Origin: Eutreptiella sp. 'Long Island Sound 2002'
Lineage: Eukaryota > Euglenozoa > Euglenophyceae > Eutreptiales > Eutreptiaceae
Assembly: GCA_964036045.1 (NCBI GenBank)
Contig: OZ038386.1
Span: 13,861,433-13,925,432, forward strand
Length of the DNA: 64,000 bases
Reading direction: 5' to 3'
Position numbers and translations under genes: made by a program. Below, piece by piece: positions 51,147 through 61,434 of the stretch; position 1 is the stretch's first letter, and every line of letters starts with the position of its first letter. The notes under the pieces were generated by a model that worked only from the letters and a program-made list of their open reading frames with translations, ran no database searches and was not told the DNA's origin.

Positions 51147-52275
51147 CAAGAGTATTTGAGACCACTATTTTTGCCGCCTTGAGCGTTAGGAACAAAATTT
51201 TTTTGAGACCACTATTTTTGCATTTTTTGAGTGTGATCTCTTGTATTGTTCCCCTTCCTTTTACATATCTCTCGGGGACATTCAGAATATGCCAACTTTG
51301 TGGGCTTTGGCAATTTTCGGCATTTTCTACAAGTTTTGCTTCCATGTGCAAACATGTCGTCACCTAGAGGGGGGGGGGGGGGTATGTGTATACTTTTTGA
51401 AATTTGCAAGAAAACGCCATTTCAGAAATGTATGGGTGGGGGGGGGTCGCATTTTTCAGCGTAGCACAACACACTGGACGGTGCACACAAACATGGCACT
51501 GCACCGTTCATCCATTTTTACTGTGAATCACTGTCATTTGATGGTGATCTTTTGATGGCGTACTTCTGGTAATTGTTGTATTTGACATTCTTATCCACGT
51601 CAACGTCAATGCATGTGGCCAAAAATTCACGTTGCGAAGCCTTGGTGGGGTGTGTCTTTCGATCCCAAATTTGGGCAGCAAAAGCGGTGGCCTCAGCAGT
51701 CGTCAGAATATCATGCTCTTTGTGGGAGCATGCAGGTGGCTGTGAGCGGGAGGTACGGGGCTTTTTTGCCTGGCTACCAGGCTCATGCCGAGTCACCTGC
51801 ACCCACTCTGCACCCCCAAAGCGAGCCCTTTTGCGCGTCAACGGCCTTTGTGGTGCATCCGGGAAAGCAACAACCCATGGCGTGAATTTGTATGAAGACA
51901 TGGCAGCTGCCTGTTGAAAAAAGACGCAGCAAGCAACACATGCACCGTCCGAAACGGACAAAAATCTCAAACATGTCGTCAGTACAGCATGCAGACCCGG
52001 ATGTTCCAAATAGCCCTTTTCAAGGGCTTTCCGAATATAGCCCACATACCCCTACCTCCGGAACACTCAGTGGGCACAAATGAGGCAACAATGGCACTGA
52101 CCCCCGAAAACCCACAAAGTTGGCATAATCGGCAACGTCCCCGAGAGATATAGGGGATCATTATATTTTCTGTGTTGCAGATTTGTTGAAAATTTAGCTT
52201 CGTAAAAAAAAATTGGACTTTGCATGATGTACTGCAGAGGAGACCACTATGTTTGCTTTTTTTTGTGTGTGATCT
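51147..52275. repeat. region bounded by repeated and inverted segments
   Basis: GAGACCACTATTTTTGC occurs at about 51157 and 51208, and in the form GAGACCACTATGTTTGC at about 52240, all in direct orientation and two of them followed by TGTGATCT. Between them, ATATCTCTCGGGGAC...TATGCCAACTTTGTGGG at about 51268-51305 is repeated in inverted orientation at about 52113-52153. A minus-strand ORF lies between the inverted segments. It may be a degraded DNA transposon. Confidence 0.55.
51518..51901 (-). CDS. minus-strand ORF, 127 aa, within the 51.2-52.3 kb repeat region
   Basis: Reading from ATG at 51901: SSYKFTPWVVAFPDAPQRP, then RARFGGAEWVQVTRHEP, TTAEATAFAAQIWDRK, KASQREFLATCIDVDVD, and a Ser/Asp-rich end. 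The frame is open further upstream to 52045, but that part lacks protein-like composition. It is unidentified. The position between inverted repeats suggests a transposon passenger or transposase remnant, though nothing in the sequence proves it. Confidence 0.35.
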   Translation of the reverse strand: MSSYKFTPWVVAFPDAPQRPLTRKRARFGGAEWVQVTRHEPGSQAKKPRTSRSQPPACSHKEHDILTTAEATAFAAQIWDRKTHPTKASQREFLATCIDVDVDKNVKYNNYQKYAIKRSPSNDSDSQ

Positions 52276-53228
52276 TGCCACCACGCTCTTCTTGGCAAGG
52301 GTGCAAGGGAGCAGCGCTCATGCGGCCCTTGTGGCCAAGAATGTGACGGATGCATGTGCGGGGGGCGAGCAGGGTGGCCTGCGGCACTACTCTCGGAGTT
52401 CCCAGGTTGCCACGTCCAGTCCCCTCCTCGCAACCCCGGGGGTGGGCGAGATCCCCAGGGGGAGGGTTGGCCGCGGGGGTTGCGGGTTGGGGGATGGGGT
52501 TGCTCCTGCCCAGGGGACGACTGGCACCCAGCTGCGCCATCTGGCAGCTCCAGATGGGGCACTAGGGGGTGGAGCCGATTCCCCCAGCCTCCTCTGATCT
52601 GGTTTGTCGCAAAGTTGCTGCCTTGTTTGTCTGCCTTGTACTGTTTACCCTTATCACCACAGCAATTATTAGAATGACGCAAAACGGCAAGGCAAAAGGC
52701 CAAGAGCGGCCCCGAAGTTGCGTGAATGCCTAGCTCCACGCTGCCCTCCTAGTCCTGCCCTAAAGGCCGCCCCTCCCATTGCCCTACCTTTTGCATAGAT
52801 GCGCCCCAATAGTCCTGGTTTACCTTTCCATAGTCCTGCCTTATTTCCTTGCCCCTCCTGCAGCCGTGCCTTTTCAACTTCCGCCAATGCATGCGCAATG
52901 GAGCACCCCAACCAAAAACAGGATGATGCTGGTTGCTTTCTTCACCCTCACTGGACAAATAGGTACCTTTGGGGAGGATTCAGTTGATCAGACAAACCAT
53001 CCACCCCCCTCCCCTTTACACCCTGCTGAACAAGACAGTAGGATACTGAATGCCCCCCTGGTGTACCAGATGCATGCTTGCAGACTGACATTTGCATCAC
53101 ACATCAGGAGACACTGTTGCAGCTGTGAATCACGACTGTACCTTTTATACCCCATCCCCGCCCCGAGCCAACCCTCACGTGCCACTGCCATCCATTACCT
53201 TGCTTGTAACCCCTGCGAACAGTGTTGC

Positions 53229-53944
53229 ATGGCGCTCTCTGGCATGTCCTCCGTGTGCCCTGTGTACTACGGCACCGCCAACACCATGGGGCGGCGCAGG
53301 GCCGGCACCAATGTCCTGCGCAGCAGCTCCATTGCCACTTGCCTGATGCTGCTCGCATTGCTGTGCCTCTGGGTCAGCCTGAGTCACAGTGGGCTTGCAG
53401 TGGAGCGTACCGCATTGCAGGCCCAGGGCGCCATCTGGGCCCGTGCCGCTCCACAAGCACACTTGGCGGCCGGTGGTGCAACTGGGCCGGCTCTGGGACT
53501 GTCACACGCCGCACGAGCATCGTACCCGCAAGGCGCCGAACGTGGCACAGGATTGCCTGGTGCGCCGACTGCCCGCGGCAGCCCCGGCGCTCTGGCACAG
53601 CCGAGGGCCGGGGAGTGGTCATGGCTGAGTGGCATGGCAGCCTGTGGCATGTTGGGCTGGGCGGTGTGGCAGTGCCACAGAATTCGTGGCGCCCCGGCAG
53701 CTCGGTGGCGCATGGCCACCACCGCAAGTGTGCCCAGTGAGGACAAGATGGCCGACTACCGGTACCCTGACCTGCCCCCGGAAGAGGCTGAGGAGCTGCC
53801 CGACTTTCGGTCGAACGATTTCGATCTTGAGGCCTGGCTCCGGGACATCCACCCCGAGAAATTCGCGTACCTCGAGGCGGAGGAGGAGGAGGCCCGGAGG
53901 AGAGAGGGGGAGGAGAAGGAGGACCCCAAAGACCAGATCATTCG
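53229..53944 (+). CDS. probable plastid-targeted protein, exon 1 (bipartite presequence)
   Basis: From ATG 53229 the protein has a hydrophobic signal segment (IATCLMLLALLCLWVSLSHS, residues about 35-55). An Ala/Gly/Arg-rich, low-acid stretch of about 75 residues follows, then a second hydrophobic segment (WLSGMAACGMLGWAVW) and arginines. This is the layout of class I presequences of peridinin dinoflagellates. The mature part is acidic: YRYPDLPPEEAEELPDF, then DFDLEAWLRDIHPEKF and a Glu-rich helix. The donor is predicted at CG|GTACGA (53945), phase 2; exon 2 supplies the missing base. Read through without splicing, the frame stops at 53993 after CCIDD. The function is unknown. Joined with exons 2 and 3 the product is about 453 aa. 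Confidence 0.65.
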
Positions 53945-54737
53945 GTACGACCCCAATGATCTCTGCATTTTTGAGTGTTGCATTGACGATTGATGATTCT
54001 CTGTAGCTTCGGTGGCCGTCAGCCCCCCGGTCCCCCTTTTGCGCCCTTGCGCTGGTGAGCACCCTCCAAAGTGCACTGTGTTGGGGAGTACTTTGTGTGC
54101 AGGCATGGGAGGGACGCCAAGGGGCAGAAGCAGCGTTTGTGAGCAGAGTGACAACTGCCCCACTCTCACCTGCTGACAGTGCTTTTCCCCAATGACTTGG
54201 GACATGTAATGTAGACAACGTACTTCTAAGAACTGAACCCAGTGCTTCCACCCAGAAGTACCACTAGCTGAACCTCGTTTCAACTTTTTTCTGTGTACCC
54301 TCTTTCTTAGGCAGTTTTTCTGTCTTCTGAAGCAGTTGCTTTCTTGTGCCTTCGAAAACAAACCGGTCTTCATGTGGATACAACTGTGCGGGAAATGAGG
54401 TGCAAGCGTGTGTAACGGTGCAGGAGGTTCAGCTGCAAGCATGCGCAACCTAACCCTAACCTCGAGGGAAAGGGTTCAAGGCAAGGAAAGGGCAAGGGGA
54501 AGTGGCGAGAGGCCTATAGGCGCCGCCAGCTCCAGACAGCAATACACCCAGGCATCATGTCAACCTCCCCCATGCCGCTCCTGTGGAGCCCCCCCCCCCC
54601 CCCCTTGCACGGCTCCACAGGACTGTCACGTGCCCCAAAAGTCCACAGCACCGAAGACACCAATCACAATTTTTTCCTCTGGTTACGATGCAGTTTTTAG
54701 TGCAAAGTCGGTTTGGGTCCTCGCGCAACCCCCGCCA

Positions 54738-54937
54738 NNNNNNNNNNNNNNNNNNNNNNNNNNNNNNNNNNNNNNNNNNNNNNNNNNNNNNNNNNNNNNN
54801 NNNNNNNNNNNNNNNNNNNNNNNNNNNNNNNNNNNNNNNNNNNNNNNNNNNNNNNNNNNNNNNNNNNNNNNNNNNNNNNNNNNNNNNNNNNNNNNNNNNN
54901 NNNNNNNNNNNNNNNNNNNNNNNNNNNNNNNNNNNNN
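54738..54937. other. assembly gap (200 N)
   Basis: A run of exactly 200 undefined bases inside predicted intron 1. The round size suggests a placeholder, so the true intron length is unknown. Confidence 0.99.
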
Positions 54938-54960
54938 TCTCTCATTTTCATTCTTCACAG

Positions 54961-55273
54961 AGCACTCCGGACCCATCCCGACGCCCTGCGTGGCCATAAC
55001 AATGACGACCTAGTGGACCCGTTTTGGGAGGGGCTGAAGGACTTCCTGCCTAAGCCAGGCTCCATCGTCTCCGTTGACCGGGAGGTTCTCGAGGCCGATA
55101 TCTGCCACTTCGAGTTCTTAGTGGCGGTGTTTCCGGAGCAGTGGAAGGAGTTCGTGGCATACACCCTCTGGAACAAGCCCCTGTGGAGTTGGATCGTGCC
55201 CCGTGAGGAACGCGACAAAATCATTGGGGCCATTTACATCGACGAAGCTGAGCGGCAACTGCTGTTGGAGGAG
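54961..55273 (+). CDS. probable plastid-targeted protein, exon 2
   Basis: The acceptor CATTCTTCACAG ends at 54960, right after the gap. The frame is ALRTHPDALRGHNNDD, DPFWEGLKDFLPKPGS, FEFLVAVFPEQWKEFV, LWNKPLWSWIVPREE and DEAERQLLLEE, open to the donor GAG|GTGTCA at 55274. The phase fits exon 1 (CG plus A gives Arg) and exon 3 (phase 0). The composition is clearly coding, with Trp-rich soluble helices. No family is recognised. Confidence 0.7.
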
Positions 55274-56235
55274 GTGTCAAACAAGGTCATCTTCCTGTTT
55301 TTTTTGCTGTTTTGCTGTTTTGCGTATTTGCCCAATGCCCACACCTGCGTGGGGGTTTTGTCTATGGGAGAGAGGGATTGTAAAGAGTGGTAGATAGTTG
55401 TGGACAGCTTTCAGGCGGTGAGATGGTGCAGGGGCTTGTGGATGGTATGACAGTATGCAGTCTGCAGGGCGCTGGGGGCTGATGGAGAGGTGGAGGGGTT
55501 GGTGAGTACTGCTGTGGATTGGTGCGAAGTTGTAGATTCACGTATGGGTTGTGAGTCGGTCAAGAACTTATGATTTGCCAGCGCAGCTCTGTGGGGAAGG
55601 GAGAAGAACAGTGAGCCATATATGAAATGGGATCCAGTGGGTGTCCCTGAGAGCAAAAAGGGCAGATTCTGGGCTGTTTGCTTCACAGACTGTGGGACCA
55701 TTTATATGGTGTCTCAAGAAGCAACTCACTATTCCACGGACACCCGCTTCGCACCTGTCACTGTACCTCACAGAGCCTAAAGAGACCCATGTGGCGTGAC
55801 CTGGAAGCACCTCCTTTGGAGCCTGACTCGGATGATACCTGTTTGTGCCAATTGTGTCCACACAAGGAGACTTCAAAATGCTCCCAGTGCCATCTGTCTT
55901 TGTATGGCGTATCACCCCTGTGATTTGCTGGGTGATCAATCACAATTGTATTGTATTGTTGTTATGTTCAAACAATCAAAAACACTGTGTGTTTGGAATA
56001 AATTTGCTCCAGATGTGTTCATTGTGCATGTGCTTTTCACTATGTTGTGAGGAGGTGTCGAGGTTACAATTCGGGACCCTCGGTGGCTTGGGGGGTGGGG
56101 TTGGAGTGAAACATGAGGATGTCCAACATTGCGGGGGTGTGGTATGGTCTGTATGGGCAAGACTATCGCCAATTGTAGCAAAACCCCCCAATTTTTCTGT
56201 GGTATGTGCGCGCTATGCGCGCTGTGCACCCCCCC

Positions 56236-56735
56236 CCCCCCCATAACCCATACCTTCTTGTGGTCCCCACACCAAGGAGGAAGCATTGTGGCTATAGACC
56301 CCTCGTGCTCTAGTGAGGTTTATGAGCCTACATAACACCTACCTTCTCAGGTTCCCCATAGGGGGGAGGATTTCAATGTGGCTACATAACCCCCATAACC
56401 CCTACCTTCTTGTGGTGCCCGTAGCGGGGAGGAATCAATATGGCTACATGCCTCTTGCCTCCTTGAGGTCCCCATAGTAGGGAGCAATCAATGTGGCTGC
56501 ATAACCCCGACCTTCTCGGGGGACCCGTAGTGGGGAGGAATCAATGTGCCTACCTACACCCTACCTTCTGGAGGTCACCATTGTGCAGAGAAATCAATAT
56601 GGCTACATTAACCCTACCTTTGCAAGGTCATGAAGTGGGGACAAATCAATATGGTTACACAACCCTTGCCCCCGCCTTTGCAGGGTCCCCACATTGGGGG
56701 AGAATCAATATGGCTAAATGAACCATGCGTTCTCA
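56236..56735. repeat. minisatellite, ~55-65 bp units, about 8 copies
   Basis: The units share CTACCTTCT, a GAGGTCCCC-like stretch, TGGGGAGGAATCAATATGGC and TACATAACCC. They are degenerate, in one orientation, and lie within the predicted intron. Confidence 0.85.
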
Positions 56736-57649
56736 AGCTCCCTGCAATGTTCTTAACAAGTCATTATCTTGCCCACTCCCCTCGTTACCCAATGTGAGGA
56801 TTGACTAAACTGCATGAATCCATCAATGCATGCCGCCAAGCATGACGCCATATGACAACGGGCAATATATTACGCCCCACAACTTAGCTCTGTCTTCCCT
56901 CCTTGGTGAGCCCTTACAGTCAGCTCCCTCCTGTCTTGCTTTGTTCGACTACCCTGTTGAGCCCCTGCATTGCACACCTTTGATCAATGTTTCCATCTCA
57001 ACGCCTTGTGGTTATCATCGACAAATTGTTTTGTTACCGTTGCCGCTATCCACCCTAATGCATCAAGTTAGTTGTAACAAAATGTATTGGAGGTGCAACA
57101 AAGTGTAACTGAAGTGCATCAAAGTGTAAGGAACAAAGTGGTCGTTGGATTGCACATTGGCTTAGTTGATCATTGATTTGTTGTCCACCCTCAACGTACC
57201 GCCAATTTCATTCTGCTTCCAGTTTATGTATATGAAAAGAGTATGTCCAGGTCCCTTGTTTTGAAGCAATGGAAAAGAAAAAGGTTGTGTTCCAAGTTTG
57301 GAGTCTTCGTGGTGAAATTTGCGAGTCATGTTTTTTTTTTTGGCTTCTGGTAGTTTGCCACAATGTTGGATCGCAGTGTGAAAGAATTGTAGAACATTTG
57401 CTTCACTTTTTTGTGTTTTTAGGATTCGATTTGATATGACACGGGGGGGCCTAGGACACAGCCCCCCCCCCCCCCTTCACCTTAGGGGGCCTCTGACCAA
57501 TGGTTCATTGCCAAAGGTAGTGAGTGGCCTTTGGAGTTCCTTGGTGCCGAAGGTGCTTGACAGTCCATGGGCACCAAACGTGCCCACTTTGATTCTCCCC
57601 ACACTGCGGCCCCCAAGAAGGCAGGCATTCTGTAGCCACTTCTGATCCA

Positions 57650-57780
57650 CAAATTGAGTGGCCCCTTGAGTTGGGGATATGGACTCACAATCCACAAATT
57701 TGGTGGCCCTCTAAGTTGGGGATATGCATTCACAATCCACAAATTGCATGGCCCCTTGAGTTGGGGATATGGACTGACAA
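57650..57780. repeat. short tandem array, ~45-bp unit, 3 copies
   Basis: The units contain ATCCACAAATT and TGGCCCCTTGAGTTGGGGAT followed by ATGGACTCACA. The CCCCTTGAGTTGGGGATA core is the same as in the minisatellite at 3.45-3.85 kb, over 50 kb away. Confidence 0.85.
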
Positions 57781-59234
57781 AAAACAACAAGGGGTCTCGT
57801 GATGAGATGGATGAAGAGGATGCAGGAGACATTGTTGAGGGCCCCCAAGTGCGGTAACGTCCCCCCCCCCCCCCCCACCTACCCAACCTACCAATGAAAT
57901 AAGAGAGCAATGAAGGCCGTGGGGCAGGCGCGGCTGGAGCGACAGTGGCGGGTCCACACCTGACCAATTGCGGCCCCAACCACGTGAGGGACGTCTCCTC
58001 GGTTCTGGTACGCGACTCCCCCCCCTCCCCCCCCCCCCCCCCCCCCCTCCTTGCCCTCCGGGCCCACTTAGTTGCCAAGGGTCAACAGCTACTGGCTATA
58101 CATATGGTGGCGCCAAAGGCGCCTGAAAATTTTTTTTCCATTCCCCCTTGCCCATTTTGTCCATTTTGCACCCCAACACTATCCTTGAACCCAACCTGGT
58201 ATGGTTAGATTGAGGGCAAGGGGAGTTAAGGGGAGCCTGCATGTACCCCCCCCCCCCCCCACCCCACCACCCCAAATCGCTCCACATGGACCCCCCCCCC
58301 CCACCGACCCTCCCAACCGCCCCCCCATCGCCCCTCCCTGAACCCCTCCCTCCAATCCCCCCCCCCCCGGGGGCCTTCGGCCCACTTCTACTGGGGGGGG
58401 AGTCGCGTATAAAAGCGAGGAGACGTCCCCCCCGTGGCCCCAACCTACCAAGACAAACCTCCTCCTCCTTCTCCTCCTCATCGTTTGAGGCAACTTTTGG
58501 GGCAGAGCGCTCTTGCCCATTGCAGACTGATGCTTAACAGGGACATCATGTTGTACAATACAACGAACGGCATCCTAACAACCTTCAGCCCAGATATTTC
58601 TAGACACTCAGACCCTTCTCCCACTGTTTCTTTTCATATGCCTTGGAGACTCCCCTGGGCCCAGTGCGTGGACGCGGTCCCCCCAACCGCTTTTTTTGAA
58701 AGTTGCCCAATGGCGACCAAAGAAGCCCATGACAAGAGGGTGCCACAAGACATTTTTTGGGCCCCCACCTTTCCCCTACCTTCTCGCTGTATTGTGATTG
58801 TCTTTGAAAAGACTTCATGTCAAGCATGCCAGCACTGGCATGGGAGGGATACTGCTGCACTCTCACCTTTCAGAAACACTTTTCTGCAACATCCGTGGAC
58901 ACGTAATGTATACACCAGTGTGTACACTTAGAAGTACCATCGCACAACCTTCCTGAGCCTTAATGAACCAACCCATCCCCGCAAATGTTTTGCATGCACG
59001 TCTATATGTCAAAATGACCGAGTAAAGTGGTGACCATTTTGAGGCATTTTTTTGGCACCCCCCTCCTCCCCTCTCCTTTTCGATACTTGGTGGTGGGGTA
59101 TCAGTTGCAACGGACCCAGTGCCCCCCGCCCCCGCGACCCCCTGGGGGGGGATTTCATAGGGAGTGGGGTTTGGGATGAACAGGTGTTGGCGTGTGATTT
59201 TTGCCTGATAATTGACATGCGATATCACCAACAG

Positions 59235-59567
59235 ATGTTGCGCACCATCGTGGCTGAGAAAGAGCGGATGACAGAGCACGAGCGTATAACGTTGCGCTGG
59301 TGGGCAGTGCTCGCCAACGATGCCATGCCGGAGTGGGAGAGGCTGCAGGAGGGGAAGGAGTTCCTGGAGCCGTTTGAGATACCGTACGAGACGCAGCACA
59401 AATTGCGGATCGAGAGGGACAAGTTGCGGGCGCTCCAGAGGGAGCGGGAGAAGGAGGCCGCGGAGAAGATGCTGGACACGGAGGTGATACCCGAACCAAC
59501 AGCAGTAGAGTCGCACGAGCGGCAGGCGGAAGAGGAGCTCTTGGAGTCCCTTGAACTAAATTATTGA
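59235..59567 (+). CDS. probable plastid-targeted protein, exon 3 (C-terminus)
   Basis: The acceptor is ATATCACCAACAG, ending at 59234. The exon codes for 110 aa to TGA: MLRTIVAEKERMTEHERITL, WWAVLANDAMPEWERLQEGK, FEIPYETQHKLRIERDKLRA, then a Lys/Glu-rich helix (QREREKEAAEKMLD) and an acidic end (AEEELLESLELNY). It is highly charged and probably coiled-coil in part. Because it starts with ATG it could be a separate small gene, but the phase, the strand and the helical, Glu-rich style agree with exons 1 and 2. Confidence 0.65.
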   Translation: MLRTIVAEKERMTEHERITLRWWAVLANDAMPEWERLQEGKEFLEPFEIPYETQHKLRIERDKLRALQREREKEAAEKMLDTEVIPEPTAVESHERQAEEELLESLELNY

Positions 59568-61179
59568 GACTGTGCTAAGAGATTTGTGACGTTGCCAGGC
59601 CGGGGGGGGGGGGGGGGATGAATGGAGGTTTCAAGTACGGTCGCAAACGTGGTCACTGGTGGTTGGAAAAGCGATCGGTTGCACAAGAGTTCGGCCGTGG
59701 GGGGTCAGGCAGAAATGCTTGAGGCATGAAGGACCGTCCCTTCACTGCAAAGAGGCCCTCCCCTTCTCGAGCACAGGCCTGGCAAGCGGGCGGTGCTTGC
59801 TTGGGGCGCAAGTGCGACGGCAACACAAACAACTTTTTGACGCACGGGAGTGCCCTGGGCGGGTAACAGCGTGAACAAGGGAGTTTCTGTTAGAACTTGC
59901 AACAAAACTGGCACGAAGCGGGAGCGAGCGGATACAGAGGACCAATGCGCGCAGCTGTAAATGGTTTGCATTGTGTTGGGTCTTTGCAGGTGGTTGGGGA
60001 TGCATTGGGGAGGAATAGTCCAGGGGCGTTTCGTGCCTGTGTGATTTTGGACAAGTGACCCCCCCCCCCCCCCGCCCCACCAGCGGCCTGAAGCATGCTG
60101 CAGCATGCCGCAGCGCAGCGTGCTGCAGCACAGCAAAATATTTTCCTGGGGACCGCTGGTGCTTGGTTGGAACCCCAGACCTGACCCGAACTCCGCAATC
60201 GCAGCCGCCCAAGTTGGCGACCCCGACGTCAGAAGTGCCCTCGTCCGGGTAGCTCTGCCCAGTGCATCGCCACGGCCACACGCAGAGCAGCTGTGCAATC
60301 GCCATGAGGGCTTTGGGGGTGGGGGGGGGGGGGGGTTTAGGTGGGGACCTGCCCACTCCCCCAAACCTACGCTCATGGGGAGTGGCAGTTTTTGTCGCCT
60401 GCAAAGTGGAACACACAGTTGAGTTGGTTTGGGGGGGGATCACTTCTTTAGGGGATAGTACACAACCTGCTGAAGCAGTTTTCCACCCTCTGCAGCTCAA
60501 AAATAGAAATTTCCGAAACCAGTTCTTCTGACTGCTCGAATGATCAAACGTCTTATGTAAAGCATGTACGCTTTGTTTATGTATTTTCACATGCCTGGCG
60601 ATGTGCACAGCGCAAAGCGCAGCAGAAATTCTGCTCCTGTCCGGGTATGCAGGCGGGCGGGCGGGTGTCTGGGGTCTATCAGCCCCAAAACTCCCTGGAG
60701 CGGAGTTCGGGGGGGGGGGCGGGTCAATGGCCTGATACGGAGAAGGTTGCAAAAGGATGTACAATGCAGCTGGGGCCAGCCATTCTAAAGCCGCGTGCCA
60801 TGCAGTGCATGCTGCGAACATGAGTACCGGGATGCACCCGGGGACCGGACCCCAAATTTTGCGCCAGTTTTCCGCTTCACAACAAACTTCACGGAGGGCG
60901 GTGGATATCCCACAGACGGTGGGACAGATACGAGCCGCTTGGGGGTAATGTATTGCCACGCCAAATTACAATCTCCCACATCCCGCAGCCTTCAACCCGC
61001 ATTATCTCATTCATTTGGAGGCAGTATTTGCGCCGAGGGCGTGCTCTGCGCATACCGGCACACCCGTTGAGATGTGCTGGTGATTCCGGGTGCGGGTGGA
61101 GGGTTTCCCACCATTTCGCACTTTTCACTGTTCTGTTCCGGCCGGGTTGCCCCTCGTTGCCCAAACAGCTGCGCCGTGA
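59568..61179. other. no gene recognised; poly-C/G rich
   Basis: G or C runs occur at 59601-59616, 60058-60073, 60319-60336 and 60709-60719. A long minus-strand open frame (59742-60959) crosses three of these runs and I do not accept it as coding. Nothing else is supported. Confidence 0.5.
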
Positions 61180-61434
61180 ATGCCGTCCAGTGCTCCCCCT
61201 AAGATCCTTTGGGCTCTGGAGACTAATTTTGATGCCGGGGCCTCAGGGATCACGTGTACCAAATGTTTCAGTGGTCAAAGTGATGAAGAGGATGGCGTCC
61301 TGATTTGTGATTCTGGCGGACTGATGCTGTGCACTCCGGCCACTCATATTTATGAGTGTTTCCTGGTTTTGTATGTGCTCAGCGGCCTTACTCTTTGTTG
61401 GCTCGCTTTCCCCCTCCGACATCTGAGCCCCTGA
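61180..61434 (+). CDS. possible first exon of a PHD-finger-like protein
   Basis: From ATG 61180 the start PPKILWALETNFDAGASGIT is followed by a zinc-finger-like stretch: CTKC, then SDEEDGVLICD, then C-x4-H-x3-C (CTPATHIYEC). The C-x2-C...LICD...C-x4-H-x3-C order resembles a PHD finger, but the third to fourth Cys spacing is too long and the second half of the finger is missing. After YEC the frame becomes hydrophobic and stops at 61434, so a donor may lie earlier. It may also be chance. Confidence 0.3.
   Translation: MPSSAPPKILWALETNFDAGASGITCTKCFSGQSDEEDGVLICDSGGLMLCTPATHIYECFLVLYVLSGLTLCWLAFPLRHLSP

Larger units (their letters stand above)
55274..59234 (+). other. predicted intron 2 (about 4 kb) of the plastid-targeted gene
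   Basis: The intron is bounded by GTGTCA and CACCAACAG. It holds a minisatellite (56.24-56.73 kb), a shorter 45-bp repeat array (57.65-57.78 kb), many C or G runs (for example 57463-57476, 58020-58047, 58247-58260), a T run near 57333, and GAAGGTAGG-like words. No independent gene is seen inside. Confidence 0.55.

Noticed and set aside
54440-54466. Telomere-like CCTAACCCTAAC
   Set aside because: Only about two units, inside ordinary sequence, with no array.
59742-60959. Minus-strand open frame of 405 codons
   Set aside because: It crosses several long C/G runs that translate as poly-Pro or poly-Gly, is rich in Cys/His/Ser without pattern, and shows no domain or credible start. I treat it as a chance frame in GC-rich repeat DNA.
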